Shown here: piece after piece, positions 51,774-59,542 of the stretch | Layout of the letters: each line of letters starts with the position of its first letter | Position numbering within the stretch: position 1 is the first letter of the stretch | NCBI GenBank assembly: GCA_000174895.1 | Contig: ACOK01000099.1 | Location: 34,407 to 98,406, forward strand | DNA length: 64,000 nucleotides | Source: Ruminococcus flavefaciens FD-1 | GTDB lineage: Bacteria; Bacillota; Clostridia; Oscillospirales; Ruminococcaceae | Direction: 5' to 3' | The notes under the pieces: model-generated | Told to the model about the DNA's origin: nothing | The model's database searches: none | The model's input: the letters and a program-made list of their open reading frames with translations, nothing else | Translations under genes and position numbers: made by a program

Positions 51774-53060
51774 TTATTTTTTGTCCTTAAAACACCTCTG
51801 TGAAGGAGTCTTGAAAGCTCTGCGGTTATGTCTGAACGACTTGACATTTCCTTTGACAAACAGCTTCACTACGACATTTTCCGGATATACCTCGACCTGA
51901 TCTATAAAACGTTGAAGGAGTGTTCTGAATTCATAGGAGTCCCTGTCAAGGGCAAGGAAACTCTCTTTAACTGACGGTTCAGCAAAGTCAAGGCACTTCT
52001 TCCTGACGAGCTCTATGACATACTCTTCAAGGCTGTTTTTCTCGATTGATTTTGGGTTATTGCATTCGGCTTTTTTAGTTCCACAGGTGTAAGTGTGATA
52101 TGTTGGAAGATTATTTCTCAGACGAATAGTGCCATGCATCATTTTACCGCAAACGCCGCATACAACTACTTTACTGAGCAGATAAACGCAGTTACAGTGT
52201 TTTGAGTGGTGCATATGAGCGATACGTTTTTTCTGAGCAGCCGCCCATGTCTCACGGCTGATAATAGCAGGTATACCGCCTTCAATGCGAATGATCTCCT
52301 CAGACGGTTTGTTCCTGTGGCTGTTGCGCTTGTTGTCATATCCCTTAGACTCCGAACGGTTGAAGATATACACGCCTGTATACTTTTCGTTCCTCAGGAT
52401 CTCAATGAAAGAATTTCTTGAAAAGGGCTTGCCGATCTTGGTGAGAAATCCGTCAGCATTCAGTGCATCGGCTATCTGCTGATAAGAATAATCGCAGAGA
52501 TACATACTGAAGATCAGCATGACTGCCTTTGCTTCCTGTTCGTTGATCACATAGTGCTGTGATTCATCAATATCATATCCAAGTCCGGGACAGCCGCCGT
52601 TGAATAAACACTTGTAGGCGTTCTCCTTCATTCCCTTCATGCTTTCTCTTGCTAAATTGGCTGAATAGAATTCATTGATAGATTCGAGAAGTCCTTCCAG
52701 AAGTATGGACTCAGGACTGCTGTCGAGCCTCTCCAGTACACTGCACAGCTTTACTCCGTTCTTGCGGAGTTTTTGCTTATAAAGGCTTGAATCATAGCGG
52801 TTTCTTGCAAATCTATCCAGCTTATGCACAAGCACGATGTCGAACTCTCTCTTGTTGGAATCTGCTATCATCTGCTGAAACTGCGGACGCTTGTCGGTAG
52901 TCGCACTATAAGCCTCATCAACATATCTTCCTACGATCTTCCAACCGTTGTCTGCGCAGAACTTCTTCATTGCCCTGAGCTGTGCTGATATCGACTCCTC
53001 TCTCTGCATACTTGTTGAGTACCTTGCATAACAGGCTACTCTTAGCGGTTTATTATCCAT
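51774..53060 (-). CDS. Large serine recombinase (3 of 3), lacking the coiled-coil region
   Basis: 428 residues from the ATG at 53058-53060 (AAAGGA 9 nt upstream). Catalytic domain: CYARYSTSMQREESISAQ with the catalytic Ser, and VLVHKLDRFARNRYDSS. Recombinase domain (GGCPGLGYDI, SFIEILRNEKYTGVYIFN) and zinc ribbon (CGVCGKM ... CGTKKAEC). It aligns closely with the recombinase at 39545, but the region equivalent to its coiled coil (about 370-450) is missing: after KNSLEEYVIELVRKKCLDF the sequence passes directly to the C-terminal segment. The coiled coil controls integration versus excision in large serine integrases, so this form may be altered in directionality. It lies nearest to the right end of the island. 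Confidence 0.92.
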   Translation of the reverse strand: MDNKPLRVACYARYSTSMQREESISAQLRAMKKFCADNGWKIVGRYVDEAYSATTDKRPQFQQMIADSNKREFDIVLVHKLDRFARNRYDSSLYKQKLRKNGVKLCSVLERLDSSPESILLEGLLESINEFYSANLARESMKGMKENAYKCLFNGGCPGLGYDIDESQHYVINEQEAKAVMLIFSMYLCDYSYQQIADALNADGFLTKIGKPFSRNSFIEILRNEKYTGVYIFNRSESKGYDNKRNSHRNKPSEEIIRIEGGIPAIISRETWAAAQKKRIAHMHHSKHCNCVYLLSKVVVCGVCGKMMHGTIRLRNNLPTYHTYTCGTKKAECNNPKSIEKNSLEEYVIELVRKKCLDFAEPSVKESFLALDRDSYEFRTLLQRFIDQVEVYPENVVVKLFVKGNVKSFRHNRRAFKTPSQRCFKDKK

Positions 53061-53099
53061 TGTCTGCATTCCTTTCGCATTTTTGGACCGGTCATCATT

Positions 53100-53128
53100 A
53101 TTTTATCAGCATGGTGTATGGAATGCAA
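53100..53128 (-). promoter_or_regulatory. Promoter of recombinase 3
   Basis: Minus-strand TTGCAT (53123-53128), 17-bp spacer, TAAAAT (53100-53105). Confidence 0.6.
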
Positions 53129-53280
53129 TTACTTTTGAAGAAGATTTGCGAAACTAACAAAGGTGCTTTTTTCTGATTCTGGAAAACCTACGAGAAGTAC
53201 AATGAGGATTCTTTTACAAATATATTGCGTTTTCGGAGGCTGATGTGATACGATCTCTCTTGTTCCCCTAAAATTAACCA

Positions 53281-53326
53281 TTGACACTTTAGCTAAAATA
53301 TGCTATACTAATATTAGCGAAAAGTG
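53281..53326 (+). promoter_or_regulatory. Toxin-antitoxin promoter with overlapping inverted-repeat operator
   Basis: TTGACA (53281-53286), 17 bp, TATACT (53304-53309). The inverted repeat CACTTTAGCTAA (53285-53296) / TTAGCGAAAAGTG (53314-53326) brackets the -10 element, as expected for autorepression by an antitoxin. Confidence 0.75.
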
Positions 53327-53341
53327 TTTGGAGGTGTTATT

Positions 53342-53575
53342 ATGATTACTGTAACCGCTACTGATATTCAGAATAATTTTGGTCATTATCTGCAAGCTGT
53401 TCAGCAGGGTGACGAGATCATCATTCTCAAGAACGGAAAGGAAGTTGCAAGACTTGTTTCCCGTGAATCAAGTGTTTCTTTCCTTACTGATTCGCTTACG
53501 GGCGTTCTTAAAAATGATTATGATGATAAAGCAATTCGTGCAGAAAGGATAGAAGCACATGAAAATCTTGGTTGA
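53342..53575 (+). CDS. Phd/YefM-family antitoxin
   Basis: 77 residues from the ATG at 53342 (GGAGGTG upstream); the frame is open to 53324. N-terminal Phd/YefM DNA-binding fold: ATDIQNNFGHYLQAVQQGDE and IILKNGKEVARLVS. The C-terminal part (about 45-77) would bind and block the toxin. Overlaps the toxin gene by 17 bp. Expected to repress its own promoter through the inverted repeat at 53285-53326. Confidence 0.9.
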   Translation: MITVTATDIQNNFGHYLQAVQQGDEIIILKNGKEVARLVSRESSVSFLTDSLTGVLKNDYDDKAIRAERIEAHENLG

Positions 53576-53966
53576 TACCAATGTGATTCTTGATGTGCTT
53601 TGCAACCGTCCTGAGTTTGTCGAAGCATCATCAAAAGTATGGAAGTATTGCGAAGTCGATCAGATCGAGGGGTACATTTCCGCATTATCTGTTCCGAACA
53701 TCGTATATATTCTCCGCAAGGAACTGACTCCACAGAAAACGGAGCAGCTTATTCAGCAGATCATGATGATCTTTAAGATCGTTGACCTGAGATCGTCTGA
53801 CCTTAAAGCTGCTGCCGAAATGTTTACTTCTGATTATGAAGATGCCTTACAGATGTGTCAGGCAAACAGAATAGGTGCAGACTATATCATTACAAGAAAT
53901 ATCCGTGATTTCAAGGACAGTAAGGTACCTGCATTGAAACCGTCAGAATTGCTTGAAAGGATTTGA
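53559..53966 (+). CDS. PIN-domain toxin (VapC-like ribonuclease)
   Basis: 135 residues. PIN features: MKILVDTNVILDVLCNRPEF with the first acidic pair, a middle Glu/Asp cluster, and ADYIITRNIRDFKDSKVPAL with the C-terminal acidic residues. PIN toxins cut tRNA or rRNA when the labile antitoxin is lost. Pairing a PIN toxin with a Phd-type antitoxin is common. Located next to the right end of the island, where it would favour retention of the element. Confidence 0.9.
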   Translation: MKILVDTNVILDVLCNRPEFVEASSKVWKYCEVDQIEGYISALSVPNIVYILRKELTPQKTEQLIQQIMMIFKIVDLRSSDLKAAAEMFTSDYEDALQMCQANRIGADYIITRNIRDFKDSKVPALKPSELLERI

Positions 53967-54170
53967 ATCTGCATCGGCGTGATCAAGAAGCTACTTCTAC
54001 GCGTTGAAGCACAAAATGCCGGCGATGTTGCTTTGCTTTCCATTCAAAAGAGCTTTTGGGATCTAAATGCATTACAGCTTTTCTGAATTCCCGGCGCCCC
54101 GAAAACGCCGAAACACCGAGGTGTCGCACTTCAGAAATCTTGAAAATAAGCAGAAAATGAGGGGCGTGCA

Positions 54171-54182
54171 TCGCCTCCACCA
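54171..54182 (+). repeat. attR candidate: displaced tmRNA 3' end
   Basis: TCGCCTCCACCA identical to tmRNA 30059-30070, followed after 7 bp by ATGCGTAT as on the left side. Confidence 0.7.
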
Positions 54183-54210
54183 TCTTAAAATGCGTATATG
54201 CAAATGTTAC

Positions 54211-54250
54211 AAAAGGGAGAAAACCGTAGCTAAGCGGGTTTCTCCCTTTT
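54211..54250 (+). terminator. Terminator downstream of the displaced tmRNA end
   Basis: AAAAGGGAGAAAACC / GGGTTTCTCCCTTTT stem with about 10-nt loop, near-perfect. Probably the original ssrA terminator before island insertion. Confidence 0.75.
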
Positions 54251-54348
54251 AACCTTTCAAAAAGCGGACGTCCCCTTCCCAACATTTGTGCAATTTTACC
54301 TGCTGTTCAAAATGCTTATTCTTGGCTTAAAATAGCCGAATTTTCGGT

Positions 54349-54363
54349 GACAGGGGTTCAATT
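54349..54363 (+). repeat. Second tmRNA-like fragment (T-arm)
   Basis: GACAGGGGTTCAATT identical to tmRNA 30040-30054, with TTTCGG just upstream in both. The sequence after it does not continue as tmRNA. Confidence 0.55.
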
Positions 54364-54377
54364 AGGCTGCCGCTACC

Positions 54378-54827
54378 ATGAGCAAGGCCAATCTCTCCAA
54401 CGCTGAGCCGCTGAAAACTAAATTTGATGCTGCTTGGAGAGATAAGGTGAAGCAGTATCAGATATCGCTCTATTCTCCTGAGACCAAGGGTGCGTGGGTT
54501 CTACGGTTTGATGATGTGCTTGCAGATGCTTTGGAGCTCGGATCGCTGGCGGATAAGACTTTTTCCTTCTCCGATGATGAAAAAGATCGTATCAAGGCAC
54601 TGCTGCCTGATGGTCTGCCCTATGAGGTGGCAGAGACAGTCATCGCTTACTGTATCGCCAACAAGCCCGATGATTCGGAATATGTTATCCTGCCTGTTTC
54701 CAACTTCGATGCTTACTTCGGAAATACCAGTTTCAGCCACAAGCGGCTCAATTTGTTCCCCGATACTCTGCTTGAACGTGAAAAGCAGAGTTTTGGAGTG
54801 TGCAGGGTGAAGTTGAACTTTCGTTAA
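54378..54827 (+). CDS. Hypothetical protein next to the island junction
   Basis: 149 residues; an in-frame TAG at 54363-54365 fixes the start near the ATG at 54378, but no ribosome site is seen, so it may be a fragment of a longer gene. Sequence has a helical start (LKTKFDAAWRDKVKQYQ), an acidic middle and a C-terminal basic stretch. No recognised motif. It begins 15 bp after the second tmRNA-like fragment, which suggests its 5' end was remodelled by a past integration. Confidence 0.55.
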   Translation: MSKANLSNAEPLKTKFDAAWRDKVKQYQISLYSPETKGAWVLRFDDVLADALELGSLADKTFSFSDDEKDRIKALLPDGLPYEVAETVIAYCIANKPDDSEYVILPVSNFDAYFGNTSFSHKRLNLFPDTLLEREKQSFGVCRVKLNFR

Positions 54828-54916
54828 ATAATAAACATTTATATAAGTGATGGGAGTTTTTTTATTCTTAACCGACTAATTAATAGAGAACCAAAACTAT
54901 AGGAGGAAAGTTCTTT

Positions 54917-55471
54917 ATGGATAACGGTGCAAGTAGCTACCGCCGTTTCCTCTCAGGCGATAAAGACGGCCTTTCAGAGATAATACGCACCTACAATGAC
55001 GGACTTATCTTCTATATAAACAGTCTTGTCAATAATATCAATACCGCTGAAGAGCTTGCCCAGGATGTTTTCGCTTTGCTTATCGCCAAGAAGCCTTCAT
55101 TTTCAGATAAAAGCAGTTTTAAAACATGGCTTTTTTCAATTGCGAGAAATACAGCTGTTGACCACATAAGGCACAACTCAAAAAGCAGCAGTATGTCTGT
55201 CGATGATATGCATAATTTATCCGATAGCACCGATCTTGAAAAAAGGTACATATGCGAGGAGCAGAAAATAGAGCTTCATCGTGCAATATCAAAGCTATAT
55301 CCCGAATACGGACAAGTGCTGTATCTGGTATACTTTGAAGGTTTTGATAATACGGAAACGGCCAGAATAATGAAAAAAACAAAACGGCAGATTGAAAAAC
55401 TGCTGTACAATGCAAAACAAGCATTGAAAAACGAATTGAGAAAGGAGGGATTTGAATATGAACAGCTATGA
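54917..55471 (+). CDS. ECF-type RNA polymerase sigma factor
   Basis: 184 residues, AGGAGGAAAG upstream. Sigma region 2 (NTAEELAQDVFALLIAKKPS, FKTWLFSIARNTAVDHIRHN, about 40-95) and region 4 (YPEYGQVLYLVYFEGFDNTE then TARIMKKTKRQIEKLL, about 125-170). It directs polymerase to stress or surface-signal promoters. The stop overlaps the next gene by 14 bp, the classical sigma/anti-sigma coupling. Confidence 0.92.
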   Translation: MDNGASSYRRFLSGDKDGLSEIIRTYNDGLIFYINSLVNNINTAEELAQDVFALLIAKKPSFSDKSSFKTWLFSIARNTAVDHIRHNSKSSSMSVDDMHNLSDSTDLEKRYICEEQKIELHRAISKLYPEYGQVLYLVYFEGFDNTETARIMKKTKRQIEKLLYNAKQALKNELRKEGFEYEQL

Positions 55472-56837
55472 AGAACAGGAAAAAGCCGCTTACAGGAAAG
55501 CAGAAAAGCTTATCGCCGAACAAAACAGGAAGCATAAAATCGTATTTCGTGCCGCTGTATCTTCGTGTGTCTGTACAGCAGCTTGTGCCGGTATATGGCT
55601 TCTTACCTCAGACAATATCAAGTCGCTTCCGAAAAATGATCCTTCTGTATCGACAATTATAGAATATGATCCATCTGTATCGGAAGTGAACGACATCACA
55701 GTTACAACAGCACGTGACCTCCCTGTAATAACGATCTCCACATCTTCCTCAGCTGTAAAAAAGACTTTAACTACAAACGTATCATCTACTGAGATGAAAA
55801 AAGCCGCCACACAAACCACAGCAAAGAATTCTCAGACTTTTACTCAGACTTCGGCTGTATCATCATCAGCTGAAACTGTACATACTGAGAATACATCTCA
55901 AGTCCAAACCGAGCCGTCGGAAGTTACCACTGTTCCCGAGCAGAATGTATCCGACAGGATCACTCTCTACGACAAAAGCAAACTTAAACCGAGTGATATT
56001 CACTTTAATGACGATATGACACTATACAAACTCAGGACTGCTGACATCGAAAGCAACGGAACGACAAGAAAAGCCGAGATATTTACAATTACAGAATCGG
56101 GAAAAGAAAACCAAACTACGCTTAATGGCGAAAAAAACTATTACGTAATAAAGTATGAAGATTCCGATGAATACTTAGTCTATGAACCCGACAAAACTCC
56201 GGCCGAAAAAACGGTTGACAATACTCCGTATACCATGTATCACGGCGAAAACGGAACTATTTTCCGGTCATTTACACTTTCATCTGTCCCCGGGGAGAAG
56301 TTAGGCAGTTACCTTGGCAGAGCGCAGTTTGAAGAACTAATCTTTGAGGGTGAAAGACCAAAGGCAGAAGGCGATATGTATGAGATACAGGGCATAAGCA
56401 GCGACTACGCAGTTGCCATAAAAGTTGACGGCTCTGAGAAATACACTATATTCTATGATGTTTACTACACTCCACAGACTATAGGGGAGATGCTTGACAA
56501 ACAGGGCCTTTTGGAAAATATGATCGTAGTCGGTGCTTCGGTAGCGCATGATGAGCCTGTGAAATACACTATATCTCCCGAAATGGTTGCCGAGATCCTT
56601 GAATACGCCCGTGACTTGAAGCGGTGTCAGAATGGCGGTTCTTATTTGAATGGGTATGTGAAGATCATTTTCGACCTTCCGCTATACAACTTATATGACA
56701 GAGTCATACACATTTACGGAAACGGATATATGAACATACGCTCCGTTTCGTCAACTATATGTGTATACATAGGTGAAGAAAAAGCACAGGAATTCATATC
56801 AAAAGTAAAGTCCGAGGGCTTCCCCGAGGACTGGTGA
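55458..56837 (+). CDS. Membrane-anchored anti-sigma candidate with extracellular domain
   Basis: 459 residues from the ATG at 55458 (AAAGGAGGG upstream). Short cytoplasmic part (about 1-28, EEQEKAAYRKAEKLIAEQNR), one membrane segment (about 30-48), a Ser/Thr/Pro-rich extracellular linker (about 55-160) and a folded extracellular domain (about 165-459). There is no zinc anti-sigma HxxxCxxC motif, so the anti-sigma role is inferred from coupling to the sigma gene and topology. The extracellular domain matches nothing I know; it may sense fibre, as RsgI proteins do in Clostridium thermocellum. Confidence 0.75.
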   Translation: MNSYEEQEKAAYRKAEKLIAEQNRKHKIVFRAAVSSCVCTAACAGIWLLTSDNIKSLPKNDPSVSTIIEYDPSVSEVNDITVTTARDLPVITISTSSSAVKKTLTTNVSSTEMKKAATQTTAKNSQTFTQTSAVSSSAETVHTENTSQVQTEPSEVTTVPEQNVSDRITLYDKSKLKPSDIHFNDDMTLYKLRTADIESNGTTRKAEIFTITESGKENQTTLNGEKNYYVIKYEDSDEYLVYEPDKTPAEKTVDNTPYTMYHGENGTIFRSFTLSSVPGEKLGSYLGRAQFEELIFEGERPKAEGDMYEIQGISSDYAVAIKVDGSEKYTIFYDVYYTPQTIGEMLDKQGLLENMIVVGASVAHDEPVKYTISPEMVAEILEYARDLKRCQNGGSYLNGYVKIIFDLPLYNLYDRVIHIYGNGYMNIRSVSSTICVYIGEEKAQEFISKVKSEGFPEDW

Positions 56838-56876
56838 GCACATTTATGAAAATATTTAAGAAATGGAGGTATAACT

Positions 56877-57953
56877 ATGAAAAAAACTATGAGAAAAGCA
56901 ATGGCAGCGCTTCTTTCGTTTTCTATGGCTTTGACAGCAGTTCCGTTCGTTGTATCTGCTGACGGAAATGAACCGCCGGATTATGAAGCTCTACAGGAAA
57001 ACTTAGAAAAAATGAAGGAAAACGGATTCGGAACACCTGCCACAGATTCTGAAATATGCTACAAGGCAAACTCAATTGAAGAAGTTGTAACTGAACATTC
57101 GGGCGAAAACTATATCGCCCTTTCAGGCGACATAAAAGACCTGCACTTACAGCGTTATGGAGAAAATATCTATAACATGGATGATACAGGCAAATTACAC
57201 ATTATCTCATATTTCTGGGAAGGTTCTGAGATCAAAATAAAAAAGGGAACTGAACTTCCCTGGGATAAACTTGGTCGTACATACATCCAAAAGACAGATG
57301 ATGAGAATTATCTGCTGGAAAGAGGAAACGAAAGAAATAACGTTGAAAAAGCACTCGCAACACTCAGGAAGTGTGAAAACGTTCTTGCTATATCCAATAA
57401 TTTCATTTTATATGAAGATACAAAGAATTCAGCAACTATAGAAGGCTTTTATTACAAGGGAACAAAAAGCTCAGATGATATTATTTCAGCAAATCCCGAT
57501 CTCAAACTCAACTATGTTGATCTTTCTGATAAGGATAGTAAAAATTATCCTCTCTGCGATAAGTATGATTCATTCTTCTACATCAGATCTGATAATTACA
57601 AAATGACAGATATCTATGGACTGTTCAGTGAAATGAAAAAAAACGGCGATGATTTCAGCTGCAATATCTCTTCTACAGAACTTGTCGTACTGGATAAAGA
57701 AGCCGATGTCTATTCTTACTGTCAGGACGCTGTAATTATAAACGGCATTGAAGGCGACGCTAATATCGACGGTGATACCGATATCTCCGATTCCGTAATG
57801 ATAATGCAGTCCATAGCAAATCCCGATAAATACGGACTTAAAGCTCCCGAAGGCATCACACGGCAGGGCAGCAAAAATGCTGATATGGATGGCGACGGTG
57901 TTACCAACGCAGACGCTCTTGCTATTCAGAAGAAACTGCTGAAGCTTGACTGA
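56877..57953 (+). CDS. Secreted dockerin protein, orphan N-terminal domain
   Basis: 358 residues, GGAGG upstream. Signal peptide (1-28, ending VVSADG), a domain of about 260 residues with no recognised fold, and a C-terminal type I dockerin (about 292-358: DANIDGDTDISDSVMIMQSI and DMDGDGVTNADALAIQKKLL). It should be exported and plugged into the cellulosome. Third gene of the sigma/anti-sigma operon (39 bp after), so it is probably co-regulated with, or the output of, that signalling pair. Confidence 0.82.
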   Translation: MKKTMRKAMAALLSFSMALTAVPFVVSADGNEPPDYEALQENLEKMKENGFGTPATDSEICYKANSIEEVVTEHSGENYIALSGDIKDLHLQRYGENIYNMDDTGKLHIISYFWEGSEIKIKKGTELPWDKLGRTYIQKTDDENYLLERGNERNNVEKALATLRKCENVLAISNNFILYEDTKNSATIEGFYYKGTKSSDDIISANPDLKLNYVDLSDKDSKNYPLCDKYDSFFYIRSDNYKMTDIYGLFSEMKKNGDDFSCNISSTELVVLDKEADVYSYCQDAVIINGIEGDANIDGDTDISDSVMIMQSIANPDKYGLKAPEGITRQGSKNADMDGDGVTNADALAIQKKLLKLD

Positions 57954-57976
57954 CATATTCTCCATACTCCAAATAT

Positions 57977-58141
57977 AGCGAAAACCCCCGATCAGGTTCG
58001 GACAAGTTTTATGCAGGAACTATACTCAGACCTCACTTCAAGTCTACTGAAGAAGAAAGTCAGGCCACGCAATTTATCGGTGACTACAGAAAAATTCTGA
58101 AAAAGAATGAAGACAACTCTATTGATCACTATGAAAGCTAA
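57977..58141 (+). pseudogene. C-terminal gene fragment without a start
   Basis: A frame reading SENPRSGSDKFYAGTILRPH then FKSTEEESQATQFIGDYRKI ... DHYES to a stop at 58139-58141. It has protein-like composition but no start codon or ribosome site, and follows the dockerin gene in another frame. Probably the remnant of a deleted gene. Low support. Confidence 0.35.
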
Positions 58142-58160
58142 GCAACACGATTAAGCAAAA

Positions 58161-58195
58161 GCCGCCGGTACTCAGAAGTATCGGCGGTGTTTTTT
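58161..58195 (+). terminator. Terminator of the sigma/dockerin operon
   Basis: CCGCCGGTACT / AGTATCGGCGG stem, one mismatch, then TGTTTTTTGT. Confidence 0.8.
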
Positions 58196-58205
58196 GTACT
58201 CAGCA

Positions 58206-58234
58206 TTGAAAATAATAACCGTTTATGGTATAAT
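58206..58234 (+). promoter_or_regulatory. Promoter of the 123-residue gene
   Basis: TTGAAA (58206-58211), 17 bp, TATAAT (58229-58234), also an extended -10 (TGGTATAAT). Leader about 130 nt. Confidence 0.75.
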
Positions 58235-58371
58235 TTATATACAGGTACACCTGTTCTTCTGAAACTCAATAGCAAGATCAGGTGTAAGTAGTCTATGTAA
58301 CTGACAGCGCTGAGGAATCAGGTACTTTATCGCAATGTCCCGATCAGGAAAAAATTATATGAGGTTCTGCA

Positions 58372-58743
58372 ATGGAAAAAGTTATAACCATCAGCAATTG
58401 GTATGATGGACCTTTAGAAGGTCTCGCATATTTTAATGGAATCGTATGTATTTACGAAAGAATATTTGATGAAGCTCCGGACGAATATATCGATGAGTAT
58501 TATTTAACCCCCGTCACCGACAATGAAAGAGACGAGATAATGGCAGACTGGCAGGAATGGTGTAATGCTTATTCAAATAACGACTTAGAATCATATTACC
58601 AAAAGCACTTGAATAATAAAGCTATAAACAGAGTTCTCAGCAATTCCGAATCAAGAAGATCATACCGAAAAAAAGCAAAATTCACCGGCCGATTTGAGAA
58701 TGGCTTTATTCCTGTTGATTATTGCGTAGAATGGTACGACTAA
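58372..58743 (+). CDS. Uncharacterised conserved-type protein
   Basis: 123 residues; the ribosome site is GAGG. It opens ISNWYDGPLEGLAYFNGIVC then YERIFDEAPDEY, a pattern I recall from a widespread uncharacterised bacterial family with a central Trp-rich part (MADWQEWCNAY). Soluble and acidic. No function known. It has its own strong promoter and precedes the interrupted gene. Confidence 0.7.
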   Translation: MEKVITISNWYDGPLEGLAYFNGIVCIYERIFDEAPDEYIDEYYLTPVTDNERDEIMADWQEWCNAYSNNDLESYYQKHLNNKAINRVLSNSESRRSYRKKAKFTGRFENGFIPVDYCVEWYD

Positions 58744-58897
58744 ATTATGATCGAAGCAGATCACTGCGCATTGTTCTATATGCAAGTTCACGATTCCGAA
58801 AATTATTATCTGAGAGGTGCAATAATGGGATATGATTCATACATAGAGATCGACTGCCGTCGTTACAGCGACAGAATAGCCGATATGATAGAAGCAT

Positions 58898-59077
58898 TTA
58901 AGGCAACACCGCACAAAACCCGCCTGACGGCTTTGCACTGAATCTGCGGGCATATTTTCCGTCATCTTGCACAGAAATTTCTTGACATACGATAGTATGC
59001 CTGCAAAATTTCTATACAATCTGACGAAAAATCTGTCGGCGCATCTTCAGCACAAGCTTTGTGCGGTGTTGCCTTAA
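58898..59077. mobile_element. MITE-like repeat, copy 1 (180 bp)
   Basis: Terminal inverted repeats TTTAAGGCAACACCGCAC / GTGCGGTGTTGCCTTAAA are perfect over at least 18 bp, with TTAA at both outer ends. No coding capacity for a transposase. Contains an internal near-palindrome GACATACGATAGTATGCC. Inserted in frame in the orphan gene. Confidence 0.85.
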
Positions 59078-59361
59078 AACGATCGGATGGGATATACACA
59101 ATTACGATGGTGCAATTGAATATTTGCCCATCGGTGATATTGACGATTTTGACTGGCAGGTTTCAAAACTATCGGAAAACGAACTGAAAGCTATGATAGA
59201 CTACAAGCAAGATCAAGATGAATTAGTCGGACTGCACCTTTTTTTCACTTGTGAAGAAGCAGGTATATCAGTATCAGCGAAGTCAACCAACGAAATAATG
59301 ATCGGACTTGACATCTATCGTAAGACCTGCAAAGACAATACTACCGATCTTGCATGGTACT

Positions 59362-59542
59362 TTAAGGCAACACCGCGCAAAGCCCGCCTGACGGCTTTGC
59401 ACTGAATCTGCGGACATATTTTCCGTCATCTTGCACAGAAATCCCTTGACATACGATAGTATGCCTGCGGAATTTCTATACAATCTGACGAAAAAATCTG
59501 TCGGCGCATCTTCAGCACAAGCTTTGTGCGGTGTTGCCTTAA
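59362..59542. mobile_element. MITE-like repeat, copy 2 (181 bp)
   Basis: Nearly identical to copy 1 in the same orientation, with one mismatch in the left inverted repeat (CCGCGC for CCGCAC) and TTAA at both ends. Inserted in the 3' part of the same orphan gene. Confidence 0.85.

Larger units (their letters stand above)
30071..54182. mobile_element. Genomic island inserted at the 3' end of ssrA (about 24.1 kb)
   Basis: Bounded by the tmRNA 3'-end repeat on the left and its displaced copy on the right. Contents: a replication module (family A polymerase, DUF927 ATPase), three large serine recombinases, an amidoligase/glutaminase operon, a methylase-MORC-Z1-nuclease defence operon, orphan DUF genes and a toxin-antitoxin pair. 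I see no phage structural genes, conjugation genes or tyrosine integrase. Genes inside are mostly on the minus strand, and the defence operon is clearly more AT-rich than its surroundings. Boundaries are inferred from the repeats; the excision enzyme is not known. Confidence 0.7.
53967..54377. other. Right junction of the island, non-coding
   Basis: Contains the displaced tmRNA 3' end (54171-54197), a terminator (54211-54250) and a second tmRNA-like fragment (54349-54363). No gene with a ribosome site; small frames here are chance. Confidence 0.65.
57954..58371. other. Intergenic region with a gene fragment, a terminator and a promoter
   Basis: Holds the fragment at 57977-58141, the terminator at 58161-58195, the promoter at 58206-58234 and, at the expected transcript start, the inverted repeat ACAGGT-AC-ACCTGT (58241-58254), a possible operator. 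Confidence 0.6.

Noticed and set aside
30071..54182. Island as an intact prophage or conjugative element
   Set aside because: No capsid, portal, tail, terminase, relaxase or secretion genes can be recognised in the interval.
54341..54378. Degenerate tRNA ending in TACCA
   Set aside because: The T-arm sequence has no matching 3' stem strand and no acceptor or anticodon stem can be built upstream.
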